Part shown: one piece after another, positions 28,807 through 38,861 of the stretch
Numbering within the stretch: position 1 is the stretch's first letter
How the letters are laid out: each line of letters starts with the position of its first letter
Assembly: GCF_003987135.1 (NCBI RefSeq)
Contig: NZ_PIPJ01000001.1
Span: 636,191 to 700,190 of the forward strand
Direction of reading: 5' to 3'
Source of the DNA: Aliidiomarina iranensis
GTDB taxonomy: Bacteria > Pseudomonadota > Gammaproteobacteria > Enterobacterales > Alteromonadaceae
DNA: 64,000 nt
Notes under the pieces: model-generated
The model's database searches: none
Seen by the model: only the letters and a program-made list of their open reading frames with translations
What the model was told of the DNA's origin: nothing
Translations under genes and position numbers: made by a program

Positions 28807-30165
28807 TTATTCTGGCTTTATGTTTTCGATGCGGCTGAGGATTTCGCCGTTGGCGAAGCGGGTGCGCAGTTGATCGCCGGCTTTGAGGTGATTTACATCG
28901 CGAATAATATTGCCCGCGTTATCGAAACTGATGGTGTAGCCACGCTCAAGGGTTTGTAAGGGGCTTACCAGGCCCAACGCTTGTTGGTTTGCTTGCATAC
29001 GCGCATTCGAACGATTCAGCTGCGAGGTAATGGCTTTTATTGCGCGCTGTTGATATTGCTCGCGCAGAGCCTTTTCTTTTTCAATGCGAAACGCTGGGTT
29101 TACTCGAACTAGCCGTTGCTGCATTTGTGTTTGCACTTGTTTGGATGTTTGCAAATTCCGGCGCAAGCTACGCTGCAAGCGGCTGTTGAATTCATCGAGT
29201 TGCTGCGCTTTGGTTTGTAGGCGTTGCTGCGGGTTTAGTGGAACCAAACGGCGCTTTGCGTGCTGCAACATCAGGTTGCGGCTCTGCCGATATTGCTGCC
29301 AGGCTCGTTGTAAGCGCAATTGTGTTTGCGCCAGTGAGCGCAAATACTCGCTGCGATCTTGGCTCACGAGTTCTGCGGCTGCCGAGGGCGTGGCGGCGCG
29401 CACATCGGCTACGAAATCAGCGATGCAGAAATCAACTTCATGGCCAACGGCGCTGATAGTGGGGATAGGCGATGCGGCAATATCTCGCGCTAGCGCTTCA
29501 TCGTTAAAGCACCACATGTCCTCCAGCGATCCGCCGCCCCGCGTTAGTAGCAAAGCATCCACCTCGTTGCGATTCAGTGCAATAGCAAGTGCTTGGCGGA
29601 TTTGCTCTGCTGCGGTGGCGCCTTGTACTTGGGTGGGGTAGATGATAACTCTGAGTTCGGGGTCGCGACGTTTTAGTACGCTCAGAACATCACGAATAGC
29701 GGCTCCGGTGGGTGAAGTGATAATACCTAAAGTGCGAATCGGTGTGGGTAGGGGGCGCTTATTTTCTGCTGCAAACAAGCCTTCGGTATTGAGTTGCCGC
29801 TTTAAAGCTTCGTATTGCTGTTGTAGCAAGCCCTCACCGGCAGGCTCGAGTTGATCGATGATGAGCTGATAATCGCCGCGTGGCTCGTAGAGGCTGAGCC
29901 TGCCACGAACTAATACTTGCATTCCGTTCGCTGGACGTAATTTCACGCGGGCGTTGTTGCCACGGAACATAGCGGCCCGAATTTGCGCGTCTTTATCTTT
30001 TAAGCTGAAATACCAATGCCCAGAACCGGGCGCTGAGAAGTTGGAAATTTCTCCGAGAAGCCACACAGAACCCCATTGCGATTCAAGTAAACGCCGCACT
30101 TCACTGTTTAATCGGGCTACGGTGAAGATTTTTCGTTGGCCATTGCTATTGCTATCGGGTTGCAT
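28807..30165 (-). CDS. xseA: Exodeoxyribonuclease VII large subunit
   Basis: A 452-residue subunit of exonuclease VII, a single-strand-specific exonuclease in repair. An N-terminal OB fold (about 20-115, WLLGEISNFSAPGSGHWYFSLKD) is followed by the catalytic domain (PTPIRTLGIITSPTGAAIRDVL, LLTRGGGSLEDMWCFNDE, ISAVGHEVDFCIADFVADVRAATPSAAAE). A long coiled coil follows (about 275-400). ATG 30165 with AAGG upstream is preferred to GTG 30174. Element A lies beyond its 3' end. Confidence 0.96.
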   Translation of the reverse strand: MQPDSNSNGQRKIFTVARLNSEVRRLLESQWGSVWLLGEISNFSAPGSGHWYFSLKDKDAQIRAAMFRGNNARVKLRPANGMQVLVRGRLSLYEPRGDYQLIIDQLEPAGEGLLQQQYEALKRQLNTEGLFAAENKRPLPTPIRTLGIITSPTGAAIRDVLSVLKRRDPELRVIIYPTQVQGATAAEQIRQALAIALNRNEVDALLLTRGGGSLEDMWCFNDEALARDIAASPIPTISAVGHEVDFCIADFVADVRAATPSAAAELVSQDRSEYLRSLAQTQLRLQRAWQQYRQSRNLMLQHAKRRLVPLNPQQRLQTKAQQLDEFNSRLQRSLRRNLQTSKQVQTQMQQRLVRVNPAFRIEKEKALREQYQQRAIKAITSQLNRSNARMQANQQALGLVSPLQTLERGYTISFDNAGNIIRDVNHLKAGDQLRTRFANGEILSRIENIKPE

Positions 30166-30241
30166 CAGTAACACCTTTTCACATACTCAGTATTGGCACC
30201 TATGATAGCGGAATCTCGATGGAATGAAATGGTGGATTTTA

Positions 30242-30282
30242 GTTATTATTAGCCAAAAATTGGTTATTATTCGCCAAAATTG
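30242..30282. repeat. Imperfect 20-21 bp direct repeat upstream of guaB
   Basis: Two adjacent copies of GTTATTATT(A/C)GCCAAAATTG, the first with one extra A. They lie in the 394-bp AT-rich gap between xseA and guaB, next to a TATACT box at 30294-30299. They could be a regulator site for guaB or xseA. No PurR-like box was seen. Nothing else recognisable occupies the gap. Confidence 0.45.
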
Positions 30283-30559
30283 GGGCGCTGTTTTATACTT
30301 CAAAGAACCCACTCCCAAAAACATCCCAGATTATACTTGTAAGAACGCCCCAGCAAACACGCCAAAAAAATGCTGTAAGAATGCCTTAATTTACGCCGTA
30401 ATTTACATCCTAATGAACGCTTAAAAAAATATGTTGCGAAAAAGTGAACATAAATTAAGCAGCCGGAAACGAAGATTTTAGTTTACTGAGGGCCTCATTG
30501 TGAGTAAAATACCGCCGCAACATTGATCCAGTCATTCACCTCTAGCGAGAGATGTTGCC

Positions 30560-32026
30560 ATGCTACGATTAGCTCAAGAAGCACTTACCTTTGATGACGT
30601 TCTATTACTGCCTGCGCATTCTTCTGTTTTGCCGCATACAGCCAATCTGAACACCCGTTTAACACGTTCAATTTCGCTTAATATTCCAATGGTCTCTGCG
30701 GCCATGGATACAGTAACGGAAGCTGATCTCGCCATCGCACTTGCCCAAGAGGGCGGTATTGGATTTATTCACAAGAATATGAGCATCAGTGAGCAAGCCG
30801 CTCACGTGCGTAAAGTGAAAAAATACGAAAGTGGTATTGTTTCCGATCCTGTAACCGTTACCTCCAAAACCACGATTAAACAAGTCAAAGCCCTTGCTGC
30901 CGAGCATGGTTTTCAAGGTTTTCCTGTGGTTGATAATAATCGTTTGGTGGGCATTGTTACCGGCCGTGATACGCGTTTTGAAGAAGCAAATAACAAAACC
31001 GTTGCCGATGTAATGACCCCAGAAGAGCGCTTGGTTACCGTCACTGAAAATACCAAGAGCAAAGATATTCTGAATTTGATGCATAAACATCGAATTGAAA
31101 AGATTTTGGTAGTGAATGATAACCACGAATTGCGTGGCATGATTACCTTAAAAGATTTCGAGAAAGCGGCGAACAAACCGAATGCTTGTAAAGATGAACA
31201 AGGCCGCTTGCGGGTAGGCGCGGCAGTAGGTGTTGGCGCGGGTACTGAAGAACGTATTGCTGCTTTGGTTGACGCAGGTGTAGATGTGGTATTGATTGAT
31301 ACCTCTCATGGCCATTCTGAAGGGGTATTGGAGCGTGTTCGTGCAACTCGTAAAGAATATCCTGAATTAAATATTATTGGTGGCAATGTGGCTACCGCAG
31401 AAGGTGCGCAAGCACTGGCCGATGCGGGTGTTGATGCAGTGAAAGTAGGTATCGGCCCAGGCTCAATTTGTACCACGCGTATTGTTACCGGCTGCGGTGT
31501 TCCACAAATTACTGCCATCTCAAATGCGGTAGCGGGCCTTGAAGGGCGCGATATTCCAGTTATCGCCGATGGCGGAATTCGCTTTTCAGGTGATATCGCC
31601 AAAGCCCTTGTTGCTGGCGCAAGCTGTGTAATGGTTGGCAGTATGCTGGCGGGCACCGAGGAATCTCCCGGTGAAGTAGAGCTATATCAAGGCCGTTACT
31701 ACAAATCCTATCGGGGTATGGGTTCTTTGGGCGCCATGAACCAAAGCCATGGCTCTTCCGATCGTTACTTCCAATCTTCGAATCAAGCTGAAAAGTTAGT
31801 GCCGGAAGGTATCGAAGGGCGCGTAGCTTACAAAGGCCCAATTGCGAATATTATTCACCAGCAAATGGGTGGTTTGCGTTCAGCGATGGGCCTTACTGGT
31901 TCTGCGGATATCGAAACGCTGCGCACGAAGCCACAATTTATCAAAGTAACATCAGCGGGCATGGGTGAATCGCACGTACACGATGTACAAATAACCAAAG
32001 AAGCACCAAACTACCGCATGGGCTAA
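30560..32026 (+). CDS. guaB: IMP dehydrogenase
   Basis: A 488-residue enzyme that oxidises IMP to XMP with NAD+, the committed step to guanine nucleotides. A TIM barrel holds the catalytic cysteine in [18 protein letters not shown]. Two CBS domains (about 95-200, [23 protein letters not shown]) are inserted in it. The mobile flap contains the RYFQ segment. The length equals E. coli's. guaA follows on the same strand, but 666 bp of palindromic repeats separate the two. Confidence 0.97.
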   Translation: MLRLAQEALTFDDVLLLPAHSSVLPHTANLNTRLTRSISLNIPMVSAAMDTVTEADLAIALAQEGGIGFIHKNMSISEQAAHVRKVKKYESGIVSDPVTVTSKTTIKQVKALAAEHGFQGFPVVDNNRLVGIVTGRDTRFEEANNKTVADVMTPEERLVTVTENTKSKDILNLMHKHRIEKILVVNDNHELRGMITLKDFEKAANKPNACKDEQGRLRVGAAVGVGAGTEERIAALVDAGVDVVLIDTSHGHSEGVLERVRATRKEYPELNIIGGNVATAEGAQALADAGVDAVKVGIGPGSICTTRIVTGCGVPQITAISNAVAGLEGRDIPVIADGGIRFSGDIAKALVAGASCVMVGSMLAGTEESPGEVELYQGRYYKSYRGMGSLGAMNQSHGSSDRYFQSSNQAEKLVPEGIEGRVAYKGPIANIIHQQMGGLRSAMGLTGSADIETLRTKPQFIKVTSAGMGESHVHDVQITKEAPNYRMG

Positions 32027-32036
32027 GTTGCCTATG

Positions 32037-32198
32037 TTGAAAGCGGCTGCACTGGGTGGCTTCCGCGTCTAGGTTGGGTGCCACCGGGAACCGCTCGAGC
32101 ACGTCCATGTGGCGCTATGATCCACGCCATCCATGGCGTGGACATTTCCCGCCGGCACCCAACTAGACGCTCGCGCCACGCAGCGCCGCCGCTTTCAA
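32037..32198 (+). repeat. Palindromic element B (guaB 3' side)
   Basis: The outer arms TTGAAAGCGG (32037-32046) and CCGCTTTCAA (32189-32198) are perfectly complementary, and GTGGC pairs with GCCAC. The internal loop TTCCGC/GCTCGC follows. The second arm is 32067-32082 with 32154-32168, one bulged G. The core is 32091-32121, and the apical hairpin CCACGCCATCCATGGCGTGG is 32122-32141. It begins 11 bp after the guaB stop. Confidence 0.92.
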
Positions 32199-32212
32199 AG
32201 GCAACGAGGCAA

Positions 32213-32339
32213 GGTAGCTTCCGCATCTACGTTGGGTACCACCGGGAACCGCTCGAGCACATCCATGTGGCGCTATGTTCCACGCCATCCATGGCGTGGA
32301 CATTTCCCAGCGGCACTCAACGTAGACGCTCGCGCTACC
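32213..32339 (+). repeat. Palindromic element C (between guaB and guaA)
   Basis: Same architecture as element B with changed but still paired arms: GGTAGC with GCTACC, loop TTCCGC/GCTCGC, TCTACGTTG with CAACGTAGA. The core is 32249-32279, and the apical hairpin 32280-32299 is identical to that of B. Elements B and C are offset by 159 bp, and both are followed by the same sequence (GCCGCCGCTTT at 32185 and 32344, then GGCAACGAGGCAAGGT). Confidence 0.92.
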
Positions 32340-32370
32340 CAGTGCCGCCGCTTTTAAAAGGCAACGAGGC

Positions 32371-32420
32371 AAGGTTGCTTCCAAGTGAGCCGTAGGTGCC
32401 AGCGGGAACCGCTGGAGGTA
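32371..32420 (+). repeat. Truncated third unit after element C
   Basis: The left arm begins again (GGTTGCTTCC, then GTAGGTGCCAGCGGGAA) and enters the core at CCGCT, where the match ends. There is no right arm. It looks like a partial third unit of the 159-bp tandem series. Confidence 0.7.
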
Positions 32421-32466
32421 AGGTTTCTATGGGCGGCTTAGAAGCGATAGAATGAATTTATATATA

Positions 32467-32658
32467 GGATGATGATAATGCTGCGCTCGTTACACGAAGT
32501 TGAGAGCGCGAGTGGGGTGGCATAGCCATTGCTGGAATGTCCGCGCCAAGGATGGCGCGGATCATAGCGTCACATGGATGTGCTTGAGCGGTCCAGCAAT
32601 GGCTGTGCCGCCCCACGGAAGCTGGCTTCCGTAACTTTCCGCAGCATTATTATTATCC
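32467..32658 (-). repeat. Palindromic element D (guaA 5' side, inverted)
   Basis: The same element in the opposite orientation. The outer 19-bp arms (32467-32485 and 32640-32658) pair throughout if two G-U pairs are allowed. The inner arms 32512-32537 and 32593-32616 pair (GGCATAGCCATTGCTGG with CCAGCAATGGCTGTGCC). The apical hairpin is 32541-32560 and the core 32561-32591. Read on the minus strand, core and hairpin are nearly the same as in A, but the arms are unrelated in sequence. It ends 34 bp before guaA. Confidence 0.9.
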
Positions 32659-32692
32659 TAGAACCTTGAATTAATTAGATATTGGGAAAGCC

Positions 32693-34270
32693 ATGACACA
32701 GGATATTCACCAGCACCGAATTTTGATACTTGATTTTGGATCGCAGTATACACAGCTTATTGCGCGCCGAATTCGTGAAATTGGCGTTTATTGCGAGCTC
32801 TGGGCTTGGGATGTGGATGCCGAAGATATCAAAGGCTTTAAGCCAGATGGCATTATTCTCTCGGGTGGCCCCGAGAGCGTGCCAGAGGCGAACTCGCCGC
32901 GGGCGCCAGAATATGTTTTCGAGGCAGGTGTGCCGGTGTTTGGAGTGTGTTATGGCATGCAAACCATGGCTGCACAACTCGGTGGTGCGGTTCAGGGCTC
33001 TAATTTACGCGAGTTTGGTTATGCGCGGGTTGAGCAAATTGCGGATTGTAAGTTGTTTGCGAATATCGAAGATGGCGTAAGTAAAGATGGTTTGCCGCTA
33101 TTAGATGTGTGGATGAGCCACGGCGATAAAGTAGGCGCAATTCCAGAGGGCTTCAGAACTGTAGCGCGCACGGATACATGCCCACATGCAGCTATGGTGA
33201 ACGAAGAAAAGCAATTTTATGGTGTGCAATTTCATCCGGAAGTAACTCACACACGCCAAGGCCAGCGCATGCTTGAACATTTTGTGCTGGATATTTGTAA
33301 GTGTGAAAAGCTATGGACACCGGGCGCGATTATCGACGATGCAATCCATCGCATTCGTGAACAAGTAGGCACTGAAAAAGTAATGCTGGGCCTTTCCGGC
33401 GGTGTTGATTCATCGGTAACGGCTATGTTGCTACATCGGGCAATTGGTGATCAGCTTACTTGTGTATTTGTGGATAACGGTTTATTGCGTTTAAACGAAG
33501 CTGATCAAGTGATGGAAATGTTCGGCGATCATTTCGGTTTGAATATTATTCGTGTGGATGCTGAAGATCGTTTCCTAGATGCCCTAGCGGGTATTGATGA
33601 GCCAGAAGCGAAGCGCAAAGCAATTGGACGCTCGTTTATTGAAGTGTTTGATGAAAAAGCGAATGAGTTAACTGATGTGGATTGGTTGGCGCAAGGCACG
33701 ATCTACCCCGATGTTATAGAATCGGCGGGCTCAAAAACTGGTAAAGCGCATGTGATTAAATCTCATCATAACGTGGGTGGTTTACCACCGGGTATGCGCA
33801 TGAAGTTGGTGGAGCCGTTACGGGAATTATTTAAAGATGAAGTGCGTAAAATCGGTCTTGAACTGGGTTTACCCTACGATATGTTGTTCCGCCATCCTTT
33901 CCCTGGGCCGGGCTTAGGCGTGCGAGTGTTGGGCGAAGTGAAGAAAGAGTATTGCGATTTACTCCGCCGTGCAGATGCTATTTTCATTGAGGAGTTACAC
34001 AAAGCGGAGCTTTATCACAAAGTAAGCCAAGCTTTTGCCGTATTCTTGCCGGTGCGTTCAGTAGGCGTAATGGGCGATGCGCGTAAATATGATTGGGTAA
34101 TTTCTTTACGTGCGGTAGAAACCATCGATTTTATGACGGCGCATTGGGCACATTTACCCTACGAACTTTTGGGCCGAGTTTCGAATCGAATTATTAACGA
34201 AATCGACGGTATTTCTCGAGTTGTATACGATGTATCTGGAAAGCCTCCCGCTACTATTGAGTGGGAATAG
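32693..34270 (+). CDS. guaA: GMP synthase (glutamine-hydrolysing)
   Basis: A 525-residue enzyme that aminates XMP to GMP. The N-terminal class I glutamine amidotransferase has its nucleophile in VFGVCYGMQ and the His/Glu of the triad in FHPEVTHT. The ATP pyrophosphatase domain carries the P-loop [14 protein letters not shown], and the C-terminal dimerisation domain ends PPATIEWE. The length equals E. coli's. It is normally cotranscribed with guaB; palindromic elements B, C and D lie in the spacer. Confidence 0.97.
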   Translation: MTQDIHQHRILILDFGSQYTQLIARRIREIGVYCELWAWDVDAEDIKGFKPDGIILSGGPESVPEANSPRAPEYVFEAGVPVFGVCYGMQTMAAQLGGAVQGSNLREFGYARVEQIADCKLFANIEDGVSKDGLPLLDVWMSHGDKVGAIPEGFRTVARTDTCPHAAMVNEEKQFYGVQFHPEVTHTRQGQRMLEHFVLDICKCEKLWTPGAIIDDAIHRIREQVGTEKVMLGLSGGVDSSVTAMLLHRAIGDQLTCVFVDNGLLRLNEADQVMEMFGDHFGLNIIRVDAEDRFLDALAGIDEPEAKRKAIGRSFIEVFDEKANELTDVDWLAQGTIYPDVIESAGSKTGKAHVIKSHHNVGGLPPGMRMKLVEPLRELFKDEVRKIGLELGLPYDMLFRHPFPGPGLGVRVLGEVKKEYCDLLRRADAIFIEELHKAELYHKVSQAFAVFLPVRSVGVMGDARKYDWVISLRAVETIDFMTAHWAHLPYELLGRVSNRIINEIDGISRVVYDVSGKPPATIEWE

Positions 34271-34313
34271 TGAAGCTTATCCGTTAGTTGAGTGTTTTTC
34301 ACTATACAAAATG

Positions 34314-34331
34314 ATGTAAAGATTTTGTAAT
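34314..34331 (+). promoter_or_regulatory. Possible Pho box before the nuclease gene
   Basis: ATGTAAA, four bases, TTGTAAT: two seven-base half-sites 11 bp apart, the spacing of PhoB direct repeats, with 4/7 and 5/7 matches to CTGTCAT. It lies 68 bp before the ATG. A TATACT box follows at 34342-34347. The match is weak, and PhoB control is an inference. Confidence 0.3.
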
Positions 34332-34398
34332 AATCAAGCGCTATACTCCAAAGCCATTTTAATTATTTTAATAACTTAAATATGCTTGGAGCTACCTC

Positions 34399-37300
34399 AT
34401 GAAGGTTTTCATTAAGGCGCTATTCACGGCTGCACTGTTGTTGCTCGCAACAACAGTGCAGGCTAACGATCGCGAAGTACTTGGTTACTGGAGTTTTAAC
34501 CAAGGCGAATTCACGGAAAACTCATTTCCTTTAACCCCCGATGTTGGTAATCGCGCTATGTTCACTTTGGTGAATATAGGTGATTACGCTGATGGTATCG
34601 CCGATTTTACTGGCACAACAACGAACCGTTTAGATTCTAGCTTTCCAGCTGGCCGAGATTTAGCTATTCGTGGTGGCACGGATACCGCAAATAATGGTGC
34701 ATCATTCGAGTTAATGATTGATATGACCGGGCTGGTGGATTTAGAAGTAAGCTGGGCACAACGTGGTTCAAGTACGGGCTTCGTTGAGCGCGTTGTGGCC
34801 TACTCTTTAGATGGTGAAACCTTCACAACAGTGGAGACCGATAGTGGCGCGTTAAGTAGCAGTTACCAAGCTCGCAGCTACGATTTATCCGCTATCAGCG
34901 AACTTAATGATCAAGCAAATGTGTTCGTGCGCGTAACCCTAACAGGTGCAACGTCTACCAGCGGTAATAACCGCTTTGATAACGTGCAAGTAACGGCTTT
35001 AAGTGCGGCCGATGCCGACCGAATTACCGTATACAACAAAGATTTTAGCTCAAACCCATTTGAGATGGGCTGGAGTGAAGTTGCTGTATCTGGCGAACAG
35101 CGCTGGGATTGGAACGGTAGCTTTGGCAATATTTCTTTCTCACCTTTTGTTAGCGGCTGCCAAGCTAATGATAACTGGTTGATCTCACCTGCGATTAACC
35201 TTGATAGCCAAATCGATGAGCGCTTGAACTTTGATATCGCGCGTGGCTTCCCTGGTGATAACCCGCTTGAAGTTTACTACACCACGGTGCCGCAAAACGG
35301 TGATGCGGTTAACCCAGAAGATTGGGTATTGCTCACTACTGTTAATAGTAGTGATTTCTCGAGTAATAACGCACCGGAACGCTTTGCTGGTTTCGAGGAA
35401 CTGCAAGCTCTAGAAGGTGTTGCCCATATCGCGTTTCGTTTTAATTACGAAAGTGGCGAATGTGGCACGTGGCGAATCGCCCAGTTGGATATGAGTGCGT
35501 TAATGGCGCCTTTCGATCCAGTTGAGTTTGCTTGTGGTGCGCCAGTAACTCGCATTCACCAAGTGCAAGGTTTTGGTTTCCAAAGTCAAATGCAGGGTGC
35601 CCAAGTTCAAGTTGAAGCAGTAGTAACGGGTGTTTACCAAGATACCAGCGACGGTGGTTTAGGCGGCTTCTTCTTGCAAGAAAAATCAGAAAATGCCGAT
35701 AGCAACCCCCTCACCTCAGAAGGCATCTTTGTATATGATGCTGGTTTTGGTGTGCCGCTTGCGGAAGGTGATGTAGTTCGGGTGCAAGGCACGGTAAGCG
35801 AATACTTCTACAATACGCAAATTAGCGATGTTACTAATGTAGAAATCTGTGCTACCGGTGAGCTCGATACCGTTTCCGCGGCGAATTTCTCGTTACCTAT
35901 TGAGAACTTCACTGATTTGGAATCGCTTGAGGGTATGCTCGTGAGCAGTGAACAGCCGCTCACGGTTACTGAAGTATTCAGTGCTGTGCGCTTTGGTGAA
36001 ATCCAAGTATCTAACGGCCGTTTATTTGAACCAACGCAGGTTGCAGCGCCGGGCGAAGCTGCTCGTGCAGTATTGGAAGAAAATGCGCGAAACAAATTAA
36101 TATTTGATAACGCGCGCACCGGCACCTACCGCACCCCATTCTTAAGTGGCATTGATGGTAGCGAAGTTAATTTTGAAAACCCAATTCGCAACGGTTTCTT
36201 GGTGGAAACTGATGTAACTGGCCACATGGGGTATAGCTTCGGTTCTTATCGTGTGCACGTGGGTACTGAAATTCCATTTGTGCAAGGTGCCAACGAACGG
36301 CCAGAGCCAGTGGTTCGTGCTGCAGGTAGCAACCTGCGCTTGGCAACCTTAAACGTTGAAAACCTGTTCACCACTTTAAGTGGTAGCTGTGGCCCGAATG
36401 AACTGAGCTGCCGTGGTGCATCAACTAGCGAAGAATTGGAATTACAATTAGCCAAGTTAACCGGTGCTATTGCGGCATTAGATGCTGATGTAGTGGCATT
36501 GGTGGAAATTGAAAACGACGCTGATGATTCTACGCTGCAAGCGCTAGTTAACGCGTTAAATGAAAACCAGGGTTCTGAAGTTTGGGATTATGTAGCAACA
36601 GGCTTTGTTGGCACGGATGCTATTAAGAACGGCTTTATCTACCGCACTGAAAGTATTGCCACCGTAGGTGATTTCGCAGTTCTTGATAGCAGCGTGGATC
36701 CTGATTTTGATAGTTCCCGCCAACGCCCTGCGCTGGCACAAACATTCATTGCTGATGATTTCTATCAGTTCACGGCTGTGGCATTGCACTTACGAGCGAA
36801 ATCTTGCTCTGGTGCTTCCGGTGCGAACAGCGATGCAGGTGATGGCCAAGGCTGCTGGAATGAGTGGCGTACGCTTTCTTCACAAGCCTTAGCTCGCTGG
36901 TTAGATAGCAACCCAACGTCGGCTGATAGTGATCATACCATTGTGTTAGGTGATTTTAATGCCTATGCGCAAGAAGATCCTTTAGCAGCGTTATACACAA
37001 ATGGTTACGTGAATGCGGCGATTGCAGCTAATTTTGATAATCCAGAAGTGTATAGCTATGTGTTCCAAGGCCAATCAGGTAGCTTAGATCATGCCGTAGT
37101 GAATAGTTCTATGGCGCAAAATATGGTTGATGCGCGCGCTTGGCACATTAACAGCGATGAGCTTCCGGTGTTTAATTACACACTAGGAAACTTACCTTCT
37201 AGCTCGATTCCGAAGCCAGCAAACTTCACTGGTACTGCACCATTCCGTTCATCGGATCATGATCCAATCGTGGTTGATTTCTTCTTTGAAACACCGGCGC

Positions 37301-38838
37301 CGGTTGATCCTGAAACAGCGTTACCACGCGGCGTAAACTTGCCAAGTAACGCTACGGTTGAACGCTTCACCGTACCGGGTAGTGAGAATACGAGCATTGA
37401 AGTTCGCTATGAAATGGGTGAGCGGTTAGTGGATGCTAACTTGTTGGTGAGCCCAAATAACCGCGTACTGGAACTACAAGTAACTTCTGCTGTGCATGAT
37501 TATCAAGTGCATTTCGCAGCGGCTGCAGAAGCGATTACTCTTGCAGAAGATGGCATGTGGGAAGTTAAAGTGGGCAATCATACCTTGCATGTTTTAGCCG
37601 GCAACGAAATGCCACTAGCGCTAACCACTGCAAGTGAAACAGAAACCACTAGCGTTTACGCCAACGAGCAAGCAGAGATCGAGTTTACTGCCGATTACCA
37701 AGCACAAGTAATCACCGATGATGGTTATGAGCAATTGCGTGCGGTAGTTACAACGAATGCTGGTTTAGCTAACTTCTTCTCTGTAATTGAAGGAAGCCTA
37801 ACCTTAATTAGTAGTGCTGATGCGGGTGTGTCGGCAGAATCTGCGATAACAGGCGCATTCGCAATCACTAAAGGTGAGCAAAACTTGTTGCTAGATAGCA
37901 TGGGCAACCTAACGCTTGATGGTGAAGCTCAAACAAGTGGTGTGAGTTACCTTTGGGCAGGTACTGAGTTGCAATTAATTGATGCGGTGATTGAAGGCAA
38001 CGCGTTGAGTATAGCAACGGCTGATGGTGAGCTGATCAACGTAGATTTAGGGCCTCAGCCTATTCAAGATACCCAGCCAACCAGTAACAACATGGATGGG
38101 ATAACGGCGAGTGGTTGGCAAACTGATTTGTTCGGTGCTGTTTACTCTGCCACAGTAAATAACCTTGAACTTGAAGTGCTAGCTAACGGCGCACTGTTCA
38201 TAGAGCAATGGTTAGATGATGTGGCCTCTATGTTCTCAAGCTCAGTGGCTGGTGTAACAGCAAATGTTGTACCGGCAGAACTCGTAATACCTTTGGCAAA
38301 CGATGATTTCGTAGCCCGATTCACTGCCAGCAACGATGTATTGAACTTCGCTTTAGATGCCAACGGCTTTATTGAGTTAACGGCCGAAGGCGCGGAGGTT
38401 GCGGTGCATAGTGCGGGTAGCCAAGTTGGTTTTACGGATACCGAGCATGGTGTTGTTGAATACGCTGCGGGCGATGTTGATGTGCATTTCAGTGTTATGC
38501 CGCAACAAGTGCACAGCACGCGCACAAACTTTAGCGGTGAAACCTTAATGGTGAATGCCGAAGGCTTCTTGGCTACTGGCGCGTTAATGGCAACGGAAGA
38601 TGGTTATGAGCAACAGATAGCGGTGCAAAATGAAGAAGGCTTGAGTGCCCGCGTTATCATGTTGAACAGCGAAATTATTGCGCGCTTCGAGCAATGTACA
38701 GAAAGCTGCACTACTTTGGGTGATGTGTTACCAAGCTCGGTAACTATTCCAGCAGATGCAAGTATTCACTTACATGATGAAAATGGCGTAAACGCGCGTA
38801 TTCGCATGAGAGTGAGCAACCCAATCGTATTTGAATAA
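34399..38838 (+). CDS. Large secreted ExeM/NucH-type endonuclease
   Basis: A 1479-residue secreted protein with a signal peptide (1-22, ending VQA). In order: two beta-sandwich domains (about 25-200 and 205-370, the second like choice-of-anchor J); an OB-fold YhcR-like domain (about 375-490); an endonuclease/exonuclease/phosphatase domain (about 640-955) with LNVENLF, VALVEIEND, VLGDFNAY, SLDHAVV and SSDHDPIVVDF; then about 515 residues of repetitive beta-rich sequence with no family I recognise. The catalytic residues of the metal-dependent DNase are present, so extracellular DNA degradation is likely. ExeM of Shewanella is much shorter (about 870). The type II system is a plausible export route. 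Confidence 0.87.
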   Translation: MKVFIKALFTAALLLLATTVQANDREVLGYWSFNQGEFTENSFPLTPDVGNRAMFTLVNIGDYADGIADFTGTTTNRLDSSFPAGRDLAIRGGTDTANNGASFELMIDMTGLVDLEVSWAQRGSSTGFVERVVAYSLDGETFTTVETDSGALSSSYQARSYDLSAISELNDQANVFVRVTLTGATSTSGNNRFDNVQVTALSAADADRITVYNKDFSSNPFEMGWSEVAVSGEQRWDWNGSFGNISFSPFVSGCQANDNWLISPAINLDSQIDERLNFDIARGFPGDNPLEVYYTTVPQNGDAVNPEDWVLLTTVNSSDFSSNNAPERFAGFEELQALEGVAHIAFRFNYESGECGTWRIAQLDMSALMAPFDPVEFACGAPVTRIHQVQGFGFQSQMQGAQVQVEAVVTGVYQDTSDGGLGGFFLQEKSENADSNPLTSEGIFVYDAGFGVPLAEGDVVRVQGTVSEYFYNTQISDVTNVEICATGELDTVSAANFSLPIENFTDLESLEGMLVSSEQPLTVTEVFSAVRFGEIQVSNGRLFEPTQVAAPGEAARAVLEENARNKLIFDNARTGTYRTPFLSGIDGSEVNFENPIRNGFLVETDVTGHMGYSFGSYRVHVGTEIPFVQGANERPEPVVRAAGSNLRLATLNVENLFTTLSGSCGPNELSCRGASTSEELELQLAKLTGAIAALDADVVALVEIENDADDSTLQALVNALNENQGSEVWDYVATGFVGTDAIKNGFIYRTESIATVGDFAVLDSSVDPDFDSSRQRPALAQTFIADDFYQFTAVALHLRAKSCSGASGANSDAGDGQGCWNEWRTLSSQALARWLDSNPTSADSDHTIVLGDFNAYAQEDPLAALYTNGYVNAAIAANFDNPEVYSYVFQGQSGSLDHAVVNSSMAQNMVDARAWHINSDELPVFNYTLGNLPSSSIPKPANFTGTAPFRSSDHDPIVVDFFFETPAPVDPETALPRGVNLPSNATVERFTVPGSENTSIEVRYEMGERLVDANLLVSPNNRVLELQVTSAVHDYQVHFAAAAEAITLAEDGMWEVKVGNHTLHVLAGNEMPLALTTASETETTSVYANEQAEIEFTADYQAQVITDDGYEQLRAVVTTNAGLANFFSVIEGSLTLISSADAGVSAESAITGAFAITKGEQNLLLDSMGNLTLDGEAQTSGVSYLWAGTELQLIDAVIEGNALSIATADGELINVDLGPQPIQDTQPTSNNMDGITASGWQTDLFGAVYSATVNNLELEVLANGALFIEQWLDDVASMFSSSVAGVTANVVPAELVIPLANDDFVARFTASNDVLNFALDANGFIELTAEGAEVAVHSAGSQVGFTDTEHGVVEYAAGDVDVHFSVMPQQVHSTRTNFSGETLMVNAEGFLATGALMATEDGYEQQIAVQNEEGLSARVIMLNSEIIARFEQCTESCTTLGDVLPSSVTIPADASIHLHDENGVNARIRMRVSNPIVFE

Positions 38839-38861
38839 GCAGCGAGAAAAGAGGATATTTT

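Noticed and set aside
28468..28873. Open frames in the mscS-xseA gap
   Set aside because: They are read through element A and into the xseA antisense strand; repeat-derived and without codon character.
30224..30424. A 66-codon frame upstream of guaB
   Set aside because: AT-rich, with no ribosome site; its sequence includes direct repeats, so it looks like regulatory DNA.
32078..32395. Open frames of 60-105 codons across the guaB-guaA spacer
   Set aside because: They lie wholly in palindromic elements B and C, have no ribosome sites and give Arg/Pro/His-rich repetitive products; they are by-products of GC-rich repeats.
34325..34347. TTGTAA with TATACT as the nuclease promoter
   Set aside because: The spacer is only 11 bp; the TTGTAA is better read as part of a possible Pho box.
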